Of a DNA stretch of 64,000 nt, positions 1 to 9,200 are shown one piece after another. Under the pieces are notes generated by a model. That model was not told where the DNA came from and did no database searches. It was given only the letters and a program-made list of their open reading frames with translations. The position numbers and the translations under genes are program-made. Numbering within the stretch: the first letter of the stretch is position 1; every line of letters begins with the position of its first letter. The stretch comes from Owenia fusiformis (Eukaryota; Annelida; Polychaeta; Sabellida; Oweniidae): assembly GCA_903813345.2 (NCBI GenBank), contig CAIIXF020000012.1, positions 24,748,184 through 24,812,183 of the forward strand, written 5' to 3'.

Positions 1-1827
1 AGGCCTCGGTTTCGCCCAAAATAGCCTCGAACCGAAGCGTTTTTGGCAAAAAAGCCTCGAAACAAATCGTTTCTTGCATAAAAGCCTCGTTTTCGCGCCA
101 AGAAGCCTCGAAACAAAACGTTTTTAACTGTAAAGCCTCGTTTTCCCCAAAAATAGCCTCGAAACGAAGCATTTTTTACTCAAAAGGCCTCGTTTTCGCC
201 CGAAATAGCCTCTATCCGAAGCGTTTTTGCAAAAAAGCCTCGAAACAAATGGTTTTTTTGCAAAAAAAGCCTCGTTTTCGCGTTAAAAATCCTCGAAACA
301 AAACGTTTTTAAATGTAAAAGCCTCGTTTAGGCGCCAAAAAGCCTCGAAACAAAACGTTTTTAACTTTTAAAGCCTCATTTCCGCCCTAAATAGCCTCGA
401 ACCGAAGCGTTATTAATTTGGAGGGCCTCGTTTTCGCGCCAAAAAGCCTCGAAACAAAGCGTGTTTAGCTTACCAGGCCTCGTTTTCGCCCAAAATAGCC
501 TCGAACCGAAGCGTTTTTGGCAAAAAAGCCTCGAAATAAACCGTTTATTGCAAAGAAGCCTCGTTTTCGCCCAAAATAGCCTCGAACCGAAGCGTTTTTT
601 TTTGTAAAAAAAGCCTCGAAACAAATCGTTTCTTGCATTAAAGCCTCGTTTAGGCGCCAAAAAGCCTCGAAACAAAACGTTTTTAACTTTAAAAGCCTCG
701 TTTTCGCCCTAAATAGCCTCGAACCGAAGCGTTATTAATTTGGAAGGCCTCGTTTTCGCGTCAAAAAGCCTCGAAACAAAGCGTGTTTAGCTTACCAGGC
801 AAAAAAGCCTCGAAATAAACCGTTTATTGCAAAGAAGCCTCGTTTTCGCCCAAAATAGCCTCGAACCGAAGCGTTTTTTTTGTAAAAAAAAGCCTCGAAA
901 CAAATCGTTTCTTGCATAAAAGCCTCGTTTTCGCGCCAAGAAGCCTCGAAACAAAACGTTTTTAACTTTACAAGCCTCGTTTTCGCCAAAAATAGCCTCG
1001 AAACGAAGCGTTTTTTTACTCAAAAGGCCTCGTTTTCGCCCGAAATAGCCTCTATCCGAAGCGTTTTTGCAAAAAAGCCTCGAAACAAATGGTTTTTTGC
1101 AAAAAAAAACCTCGTTTTCGCGTTAAAAAGCCTCGAAACAAAACGTTTTTAAATGTAAAAGCCTCGTTTTCGCCCAAAATAGCCTCGAAACGAAGCGTTT
1201 TTACTCAAAAGGCCTCGTTTTAGCTTACAAGGCCTCGTTTTCGCCCAAAATAGCCTCGAACCGAAGCGTTTTTGTCAAAAAAGCCTCGAAACAAATCGTT
1301 TCTTGCATAAAAGCCTCGTTTCCGCGCCAAGAAGCCTCGAAACAAAACGTTTTTAACTGTAAAAGCCTCGTTTTCGCCAAAAATAGCCTCGAAACGAAGC
1401 GTTTTTTACTCAAAATGCCTCGTTTTCGCCCGAAATAGCCTCTTTCCGAAGCGTTTTTGCAAAAAAGCCTCGAAACAAATAGTTTTTTGCAAAAAAGCCT
1501 CGTTTTCGCGTTAAAAAGCATCGAAACAAAGCGTTTTTAGCTTACAAGGCCTCGTTTTCGCCCAAAAAAGCCTCGAACCGAAAAAAACCTCGAAATAAAC
1601 CGTCTCTTGCAAAAAAGCCTCGTTTTCGCGCCAAAAAAAGCCTCGAAGCAAAACGTTTTCAACTTTTGAAACCTCGTTTTCGCCCAAAATAGCCTCGAAC
1701 CGAAACGTTTATAGCTTACAAGGCCTCGTTTTCGCCCAAAATAGCCTCGAACCGAAGCGTTTTTAACCTAGAAGGCCTCGTTTTCGCGCCAAAAAGCCTC
1801 AAAACAAAGCTTGTTTAGCTTACCTGA
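1..1827. repeat. Minisatellite array, ~51-bp composite unit
   Basis: The stretch is built almost entirely from segments that begin GCCTCG. Segments of about 21 bp (GCCTCGTTTTCGCCC type) alternate with segments of about 30 bp (GCCTCGAAACAAA or GCCTCGAACCGAAGCG type). Together they give a ~51-bp unit. Longer-range copies are visible: the GTTATTAATTTGGA variant recurs at about 408 and 729, roughly 320 bp apart. The array is cut by the window start, so its full length is unknown. Both sub-lengths are multiples of three, so minus-strand reading frames stay open through many units. These frames hop between phases and are not taken as genes. Confidence 0.93.
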
Positions 1828-2045
1828 GGCCTCATCACCTGCTCGTCGCAAGATTTGCGTTTGCGTCTGCGTTGCGCTTGCGAATCGACAATTTTCGCAA
1901 GCGCAACTCCTGAGTTGCGTCTTATCACGTGCCCGTCGCAACGCAGATCGCAACTTAAGTGGTAGTTTACCACATGCGATCGCAATAATGTAGAACTTCA
2001 ACTTAAATACAAATTGGCGGGGAAATCATATTAATAAAAAACAAT
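1828..2045. other. Hairpin-rich GC patch next to the minisatellite
   Basis: There is no gene here. A perfect 12-bp inverted repeat (1872-1883 with 1895-1906, 11-base loop) can form a cruciform. A second perfect dyad, GTGGTA-GTT-TACCAC, lies near 1960-1974, and the palindrome TGCGATCGCA lies near 1976-1985. TTGCG/CGCAA words are repeated throughout. The patch may be the remnant of a small inverted-repeat element. No matching outer ends or target duplication were found. Confidence 0.55.
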
Positions 2046-2271
2046 GTCCGTGTCACAGAACTTTTTTGATGCCCATGGACTCACGTACCGGGCCTTATTC
2101 AAATACTTATCTCGAGTTGAGTTTTACTTTTAAATAAAGAAAGTGTAACGATATCACACATATAATCACTGATCTAAAGTTCAATCTTCATGGGATTTAT
2201 TTCTAAGTATATTATTCTTGTACATCATTCAGTCATTACATGAATCTCGCGATCGGGAACACATTATTTTT
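2046..2271. other. AT-rich spacer, no recognised content
   Basis: No open frame or repeat can be recognised here with confidence. The right part (around 2238-2260, GCGATCGGGAACAC) weakly resembles the CACGAACGGGAACATC part of the satellite monomer. It could be an extremely decayed copy. Confidence 0.4.
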
Positions 2272-2588
2272 GTATATCAGTACACATTCTCACCCGAGTG
2301 CACACTGGTCATCGCATAATCCGAGTGCACCCTCGACAGGACACACTCTCACCCTAGTGCACAATCGTCAGACACTCTGACCCGAGTGCACCCTAGTCAG
2401 TACACACTTTCATTCACTCTCATCGTATTTGAGTGTGCTATCACGGCGGTGCCCTGGTTTTTTAGAGTGTACTTACAACGGTGCACTCGCCTGGTGAAAC
2501 TATTTAATGTCGAGGGTGCACCCGGGTCGCAGGTTATAGAGTATGTATGACGTGGTTTCACACGGGTGAGAGAGTGTATATTGAGAAG
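2272..2588. mobile_element. Small foldback (inverted-repeat) element
   Basis: The left half carries GTACACATTCTCACCCGAG and GTGCACCCTCGACAG. The right half carries their reverse complements in mirrored order: GTCGAGGGTGCACCC near 2510-2524 and CACGGGTGAGAGAGTGTA near 2561-2578. The whole folds into an imperfect hairpin of about 150-bp arms. Inside the left arm a ~30-bp CCGAGTGCACCCT motif is repeated about three times. There is no open frame, so it would be non-autonomous. Target-site duplications could not be identified. Confidence 0.55.
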
Positions 2589-2589
2589 G

Positions 2590-2855
2590 ATGCTCAGAAA
2601 ATTGACTTTTCGTATAGAGTGAAATGTAAATCAGAGATGACAAATTAGATACTCAGTATCTCACGAATAGAAATACCACTTAACAAGTCCTTAGTAGAGC
2701 AAATGCAAAAATATATCCTTCAACGTCTCTTAAATTATCAACCAACATGCTGCTACAAGCGTGACGTTAGATCGGTCCGAAAATTGACATTGCGTCTAGA
2801 GCGCAATTTAAATCCGAGCTTTACGACAACTCCTACAAATTAGATATAGTCCAGT
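2590..2855 (+). repeat. Decayed satellite monomers outside the main array
   Basis: About one and a half C-like monomers of the 186-bp family sit here, some 2 kb before the main array and in the same orientation. Shared landmarks are GAAAATTGAC at two places (~2597 and ~2779), AAATTAGATACTCAGTATCTC at 2642-2662 and CAACGTCTCTTAAA at 2721-2734. Divergence from the array consensus is heavy. The position-2 dyad is still readable as GATAC-TCA-GTATC. Confidence 0.75.
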
Positions 2856-2874
2856 TGCCAAATAGGAAAATGAC

Positions 2875-4085
2875 ACCAAAGGTCGTTTTGTGGTAGAAAG
2901 TTTTTTTCTTTGCATTTTTGGATACCTTATTGTGTCTGCATAAAATATTAGGAAGATGCAAAATTGTGCAGGTTGAGCATTTTTTATAAAATGCCATTGA
3001 AATTATGTAATCATTTCAGAGGTGGGCGTGGCACTTTACTTAACATATTATCATATAAAGGTTGCATCTTCACCTCAATAGACTGATATCTTAAACTGTT
3101 AGCATGCTAGTAATAACTACAGATAGCTAGAAATGATTTATGAGCATAATGTAAAGCAATTAAATGATATATTACGTAACAATTTCAGGTGGATATGGCA
3201 ATTTTGCTTCTCTCTACTTATTTTCACTTTTTCAGCTGAGCTTCCCAATGTTTTTGTAACAATTCCCAAGATATGACCCAGGTATTCTATGTTTGACAAC
3301 TGAACAAATATTAGCAAGTTGCAAAATACTGCAGGTTTTTATTTTTCATAATTAGGCATTAAAATTATGTAATGATTTTAGGAGGCGGCGTGGCACTTTA
3401 CTTCAAAAACCATCATATGAAGGTTGTTTCTGCTCAAGAACCAAGGTTTTTATTTAAGTGTAAACATGCTAGTAATAACTTCAGATAGCTATAAATGATT
3501 GATGTGTAATATGTTAATTAATTACATAATTAATGACGTAACAATCTAAGGTGGGTGTGTCAATTTTGCCAACATACCAGGGGCATGGTGCTTTACTTTA
3601 CAAACCACAATATAAAGGTTGTTTCTGCACACAAACCAACTGGTGTATTGAAATTAGGATGTTAGTTATAAATCCAGCTACAGGTATAAATGGTTCATGT
3701 GTAAAATGTTAATTAATTACATCATGACGTTACAATCTAAGGTGGGAGGTTCAATTTTGTCACTGTTTGCACTTTTTTAGCAGAGTTTCTTCATATTTTT
3801 GTGACTGCTAAAGTATGACCCAAATATATATCTTCATCAATTGAAAAGGTATTACCAAGGTTTCAAAATACTGCAGGTTGAGTATTCTTCATAAATTGGC
3901 ATTGGAATTATGTAATCATTATAGATGGGGGTGTGGCACTCTCTCCACTTAAAAACACCATATAAAGGTTTTCTTTGCACATGAATCGACTGATATTTTA
4001 AAATATAAGCATGCTAGGTATAACTACAGATATTTATAAATTATTTTATGTGTAAACTAATAATTAGTTACATCATAAATTACAT
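2875..4085 (+). repeat. Degenerate ~360-bp tandem repeat, about 3.5 copies
   Basis: Landmarks recur in order. GCAGGTT(GAG) occurs at about 2968, 3330 and 3874. GTGGCACTTTAC-like motifs occur at about 3029, 3394, 3590 (GGTGCTTTAC) and 3936. A motif like AGCATGCTAGTAATAACTACAG occurs at about 3100, 3466 and 4007. Spacing is about 360 bp, with one internally deleted copy between roughly 3580 and 3777. There is no open frame. The repeat is unrelated to the 186-bp satellite. Confidence 0.7.
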
Positions 4086-4650
4086 CATTTTATATAAAAT
4101 TGTGGTTTATAATGCTATATCACCTGTTTGATTACCTAAATGCAGATTAAGATGATAATAGCCCCAGGTGCTGTATAAATCAGTGCCATTTTACAAACAT
4201 GTTTCCTGACCAAACCACTTGACACATGCTCAGAATCAAGGCTTTGATATCATATGACAGGGAGATTCATTCCATAGTATGGTGGCCACAATACAAAGTT
4301 AGCAAGAGATAAGGGGCTTACTACATCGCTGTATATCAAACCCATTATGACGTCAATGAAACTAACAACAAAAATGGTATTGTTGATGGAAGCTCAGAGA
4401 TTTAAGCTATGATTTTGGCCAATAGTATATCATATCTACCAACGACAAGCAGAGACAACATATAGCAGTTTCAGAGCAATGGTATTACCCTGATTGTTCC
4501 TGTAAGAACATGTACATGCTGACAAGATTTATGACATCCATGGGTATGTTCATGTCAGAAATTTGTATCCAGGAAATGAAAGAAGTGTAACGACCCTCAC
4601 CGCCCTCTCTCCGCACGGCGGTGCAGAGCAAACAGAAATGGTAGCGTGAA
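4086..4650. other. Unique AT-rich sequence, nothing recognised
   Basis: No tandem structure, long open frame or RNA gene is visible. A CRE-like TGACGTCA lies near 4349-4356 but has no promoter context. The minus-strand open frame that overlaps the right end is low-complexity and has no recognisable domain. Confidence 0.4.
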
Positions 4651-4651
4651 T

Positions 4652-4716
4652 AAGGGGAAGGGCTAAGTGAGGTGAAAGAATCGTTAGCATTAAAATCCCG
4701 GGTTCGTGTTGTGCCT
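4652..4716 (+). repeat. Possible tRNA-like SINE head (A-box/B-box pair)
   Basis: GGGCTAAGTGAGG at 4660-4672 resembles a Pol III A box, and GGTTCGTGTTG at 4701-4711 resembles a B box (consensus GGTTCGANNCC). Their starts are about 41 bases apart, close to the spacing in tRNA genes. The acceptor stem does not pair convincingly and no A-tail or target duplication was identified. It is more likely a tRNA-derived SINE remnant than a tRNA gene, and could be chance. Confidence 0.25.
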
Positions 4717-4940
4717 GTTAATACTCTCAAGGGTCCTCAGACATGACTTATAAAATGACAAAGGGACGGAATATGTCGCGCTGCGACATAAAACATACAC
4801 TTTAACTGACAAAACAGATGAGTTAAATTAAATATATAACTAAAAGATTAAAGGTTTATTAACAACTGAACAACATGGTAATACAGTGAGGCACACAAAG
4901 TGTGCAAACAAAGCCACACATAGTCTGATAAAATGTCTGA
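4717..4940. other. Spacer with a perfect short palindrome
   Basis: TATGTCGC at 4772-4779 and GCGACATA at 4783-4790 form a perfect 8-bp inverted repeat around a 3-base loop. The remainder, up to the sharp start of the satellite array at 4941, shows nothing else. Confidence 0.5.
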
Positions 4941-5522
4941 CAAATGTCAAAATGTATCCTGAAACATCTCACTAAATAACAAATATCATGCTGTCACCAG
5001 CGTTACGTACGACTGGTTCGGAAATTGACATTTCCTCCAGAGCACAAACTGCATCATAGATTTAAGACGAATTAGATATAAAATATATCACGAACGGGAA
5101 CATCATTCATTAAATCCCTTCAAGAGCATACTTCAAAATATATACTTAAACGTCTCACAAAATTGCAAAGGACTGGCATGTACCAGTGTGACGTACGACT
5201 GGTCGGAAAATTGACATTTCGTCAAGAGCGTAAATTGCATAAGCGATTTGAGACGAATTGGATATTATATATCCCCCTAACAGAGAAGTCAATCGATACA
5301 TCCCACCTTTGGCAAACGTAAAAATATATACATAAACGTCTCACAATATATCAAACTAGTCGCTGCTACCAGTGCGATGTACAGCTGGTCCGAAAATTGA
5401 CATTCCGTACATAGCCAAAAGTAAATCAGACTTGTATGACAAATTAGATACTCAATATCTCATGAATAGTATGACCAATCGACAAGTCCTCGGTAGGGCA
5501 AATGTCAAAATGTATCCTGAAA

Positions 5523-5708
5523 CATCTCACTAAATAACAAATATCATGCTGTCACCAGCGTTACGTACGACTGGTCCGGAAATTGACATTTCATCAGGAG
5601 CACAAACTGCATCATAGATTTAAGACGAATTAGATATTAAATATATCACGAACGGGAACATCATTCATTAAATCCATTCAAGAGCATACTCCAAAATATA
5701 TAGTTAAA
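5523..5708 (+). repeat. Satellite monomer class D (exemplar)
   Basis: This class starts CATCTCACTAAATAAC rather than CGTCTCACAAAATTGC. It has ACCAGCGTTACGTACGACTGGT as dyad 1 and CTCCAGAGCACAAACTGCATC (here a CATCAGGAGC variant). Its second half, with GATATA-AAA-TATATC, is shared with class A, although this copy reads GATATTAAATATATC. It opens most higher-order units. Confidence 0.85.
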
Positions 5709-5894
5709 CGTCTCACAAAATTGCAAAGGATTGGCATGTACCAGTGTGACGTATAACTGGTCGGAAAATTGACATTTCGTCAAGAGCGCAAATTGCATAA
5801 GCGATTTAAGACGAATTAGATATAAAATATATCACGAACGGGAACATCTTTCATTAAATCTATTCAAGAGCATACTCCAAAATATATACTTAAA
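5709..5894 (+). repeat. Satellite monomer class A (exemplar)
   Basis: The class begins CGTCTCACAAAATTGC and carries ACCAGTGTGACGTACGACTGGT as its usual dyad 1. This copy reads GTATAACTGGT. It continues with GACATTTCGTCAAGAGCGC, GATTTAAGACGAATTA, dyad 2 GATATA-AAA-TATATC and CACGAACGGGAACATC. Its copy number varies between higher-order units (0 to 3 or more), so it is the unit most often gained or lost. Confidence 0.85.
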
Positions 5895-6080
5895 CGTCTC
5901 ACAAAATTGCAAAGGACTGGCATGTACCAGTGTGACGTACGACTGGTCGGAAAATTGACATTTCGTCAAGAGCACAAATTGCATAAGCGATTTGAGACGA
6001 ATTGGATATTATATATCCCCCTAACAGAGAAGTCAATCGATACATCCCTCTTTTGGCAAACGTAAAAATATATACATAAA
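5895..6080 (+). repeat. Satellite monomer class B (exemplar)
   Basis: The first half is like class A but with GATTTGAGACGAATTGG. The second half is class-specific: the perfect dyad GGATAT-TAT-ATATCC, then CCCCTAACAGAGAAGTCAAT and a CATCCCTCCTTTGGCAAACG-like stretch. No clear B monomer is seen in the decayed copies at 2590-2855 or 36081-41612. This suggests B arose, or was amplified, inside the homogenised core. Confidence 0.85.
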
Positions 6081-6265
6081 CGTCTCACAATATATCAAAC
6101 TAGTCGATGGTACCAGTGCGATGTACAGCTGGTCCGAAAATTGACATTCCGTACATAGCCTAAAGTAAATCAGACTTGTATGACAAATTAGATACTCAAT
6201 ATCTCATAATAGTATGATCAATCGACAAGTCCTCGGTATGGCAAATGTCAAAATGTATCCTGAAA
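6081..6265 (+). repeat. Satellite monomer class C (exemplar)
   Basis: The class begins CGTCTCACAATATATC. Dyad 1 is ACCAGTGCGATGTACAGCTGGT, followed by GACATTCCGTACATAGCC and AAATCAGACTTGTATGAC. The dyad-2 position reads GATACTCAATATC. It ends in CAAGTCCTCGGTAGGGC. C-like copies dominate the decayed margins, so this is probably an older class. Confidence 0.85.
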
Positions 6266-9200
6266 CATCTCACTAAATAACAAATATCATGCTGTCACCA
6301 GCGTTACGTACGACTGGTCCGGAAATTGACATTTCCTCCAGAGCACAAACTGCATCATAGATTTAAGACGAATTAGATATAAAATATATCACGAACGGGA
6401 ACATCATTCATTAAATCCATTCAAGAGCATACTCCAAAATATATACTTAAACGTCTCACAAAATTTCAAAAGACTGGCATGTACCAGTGTGACGTACGAC
6501 TGGTCGGAAAATTGACATTTCGTCAAGAGCGCAAATTGCATAAGCGATTTAAGACGAATTAGATATAAAATATATCACGAACTGGAACATCATTCATTTA
6601 ATCCATTCAAGAGCATACTCCAAAATATATACTTAAACGTCTCACAAAATTGCAAAGGACTGGCATGTACCAGTGTGACGTACGACTGGTCGGAAAATTG
6701 CCATTTCGTCAAGTGCGCAAATTGCATAAGCGATTTGAGACGAATTGGATATTATATATCCCCCTAACAGAGAAGTCAATCGATACATCCCTCCTTTGGC
6801 AAACGTAAAGATATATACATAAACGTCTCACAATATATCAAACTAGTCGCTGCTACCAGTGCGATGTACAGCTGGTCCGAAAATTGACATTCCGTACATA
6901 GCCCAAAGTAAATCAGACTTGTATGACAAATTAGATACTCAATATCTCATGAATTGTATGACCAATCAACAAGTCCTCGGTAGGGCAAATGTCAAAATGT
7001 ATCCTGAAACATCTCACTAAATAACAAATATCATGCTGTCACCAGCGTTACGTACGACTGGTCCGGAAATTGACATTTCCTCCAGAGCACAAACTGCATC
7101 ATAGATTTAAGACGAATTAGATATAAAATATATCACGAACGGGAACATCATTCATTAAATCCATTCAAGAGCATACTTCAAAATATATATTTAAACGTCT
7201 AACAAAATTGCAAAGGACTGGCATGTACCAGTGTGACGTACGAGTGGTCGGAAAATTGACATTTCGTCAAGAGCGCAAATTGCATAAGCGATTTAAGACG
7301 ATTTAGATATAAAATATATTACGAACGGGAACATCATTCATTAAATCCATTCAAGAGCATACTCCAAAATATATAGTTAAACGTCTCACAAAATTTCAAA
7401 GGACTGGCATGTACCAGTGTGACGTACGACTGGTCGGAAAATTGACATTTGGTCAAGAGCGCAAATTGCATAAGCGATTTGAGACGAATTGGATATTATA
7501 TATCCCCCTAACAGAGAAGTCAATCGATACATCCCTCCTTTGGCAAACGTAAAAATATATACATAAACGTCTCACAATATATCAAACTAGTCGCTGCTAC
7601 CAGTGCGATGTACAGCTGGTCCGAAAATTGACATTCCGTATATAGCCCAAAGTAAATCAGACTTGTATGACAAATTAGATACTCAATATCTCAGGAATAG
7701 TATGACCAATCGACAAGTCCTCGGTAGGGCAAATGTCAAAATGTATCCTGAAACATCTCATAAATAACAAATATCATGCTGTCACCAGCGTTACGTACGA
7801 CTGGTCCGGAAATTGACATTTCCTCCAGAGCACAAACTGCATCATAGATTTAAGACGAATTAGATATAAAATATATCACGAACGGGAACATCATTCATTA
7901 AATCCATTCAAGAGCATACTCCAAAATATATACTTAAACGTCTCACAAAAAAACCGAAGGACTGGCATGTACCAGTGTGACATACGACTGGTCGGAAAAT
8001 TGACATTTCGTCAAGAGCGCAAATTGCATAAGCGATTTAAGACGAATTAGATATAAAATATATCACGAACGGGAACATCATTCATCAAATCCATTCAAGA
8101 GCATACTCCAAAATATATACTTAAAGGTCTCACAAAATTGCAAAGGACTGGCATGTACCAGTGTGACGTACGACTGGTCGGAAAATTGACATTTCGTCAA
8201 GAGCGCAAATTGCATAAGCGATTTGAGACGAATTGGATATTATATATCCCCCTAACAGAGAAGTCAATCGATACATCCCTCCTTTGGCAAACGTAAAAAT
8301 ATATACATAAACGTCTCACAATATATCAAACTAGTCGCTGCTACCAGTGCGATGTACAGCTGGTCCGAAAATTGACATTCCGTACATAGCCTAAAGTAAA
8401 TCAGACTTGTATGACAAATTAGATACTCAATATCTCATGAATAGTATGACCAATCGACAAGTCCTCGGTAGGGCAAATGTCAAAATGTATCCTGAAACAT
8501 CTCACTAAATAACAAATATCATGCTGTCACCAGCGTTACGTACGACTGGTCCGGAAATTGACATTTCATCAGGAGCACAAACTGCATCATAGATTTAAGA
8601 CGAATTAGATATTAAATATATCACGAACGGGAACATCATTCATTAAATCCATTCAAGAGCATACTCCAAAATATATAGTTAAACGTCTCACAAAATTGCA
8701 AAGGATTGGCATGTACCAGTGTGACGTATAACTGGTCGGAAAATTGACATTTCGTCAAGAGCGCAAATTGCATAAGCGATTTAAGACGAATTAGATATAA
8801 AATATATCACGAACGGGAACATCTTTCATTAAATCTATTCAAGAGCATACTCCAAAATATATACTTAAACGTCTCACAAAATTGCAAAGGACTGGCATGT
8901 ACCAGTGTGACGTACGACTGGTCGGAAAATTGACATTTCGTCAAGAGCACAAATTGCATAAGCGATTTGAGACGAATTGGATATTATATATCCCCCTAAC
9001 AGAGAAGTCAATCGATACATCCCTCTTTTGGCAAACGTAAAAATATATACATAAACGTCTCACAATATATCAAACTAGTCGATGGTACCAGTGCGATGTA
9101 CAGCTGGTCCGAAAATTGACATTCCGTACATAGCCTAAAGTAAATCAGACTTGTATGACAAATTAGATACTCAATATCTCATAATAGTATGACCAATCGA

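Noticed and set aside
376-1521. Minus-strand open frames of 65-99 codons in the first 1.5 kb
   Set aside because: They lie inside a minisatellite with 21- and 30-bp subunits, overlap one another in different phases and repeat the same short peptide. Repeat arithmetic explains them.
1768-2001. Overlapping open frames on both strands at the minisatellite edge
   Set aside because: They are about 60-77 codons long, low in complexity, and run from repeat into hairpin sequence. There is no domain or start context.
4485-4730. 81-codon minus-strand frame
   Set aside because: No domain or splice context, and it overlaps a better-supported Pol III-like box pair on the other strand.
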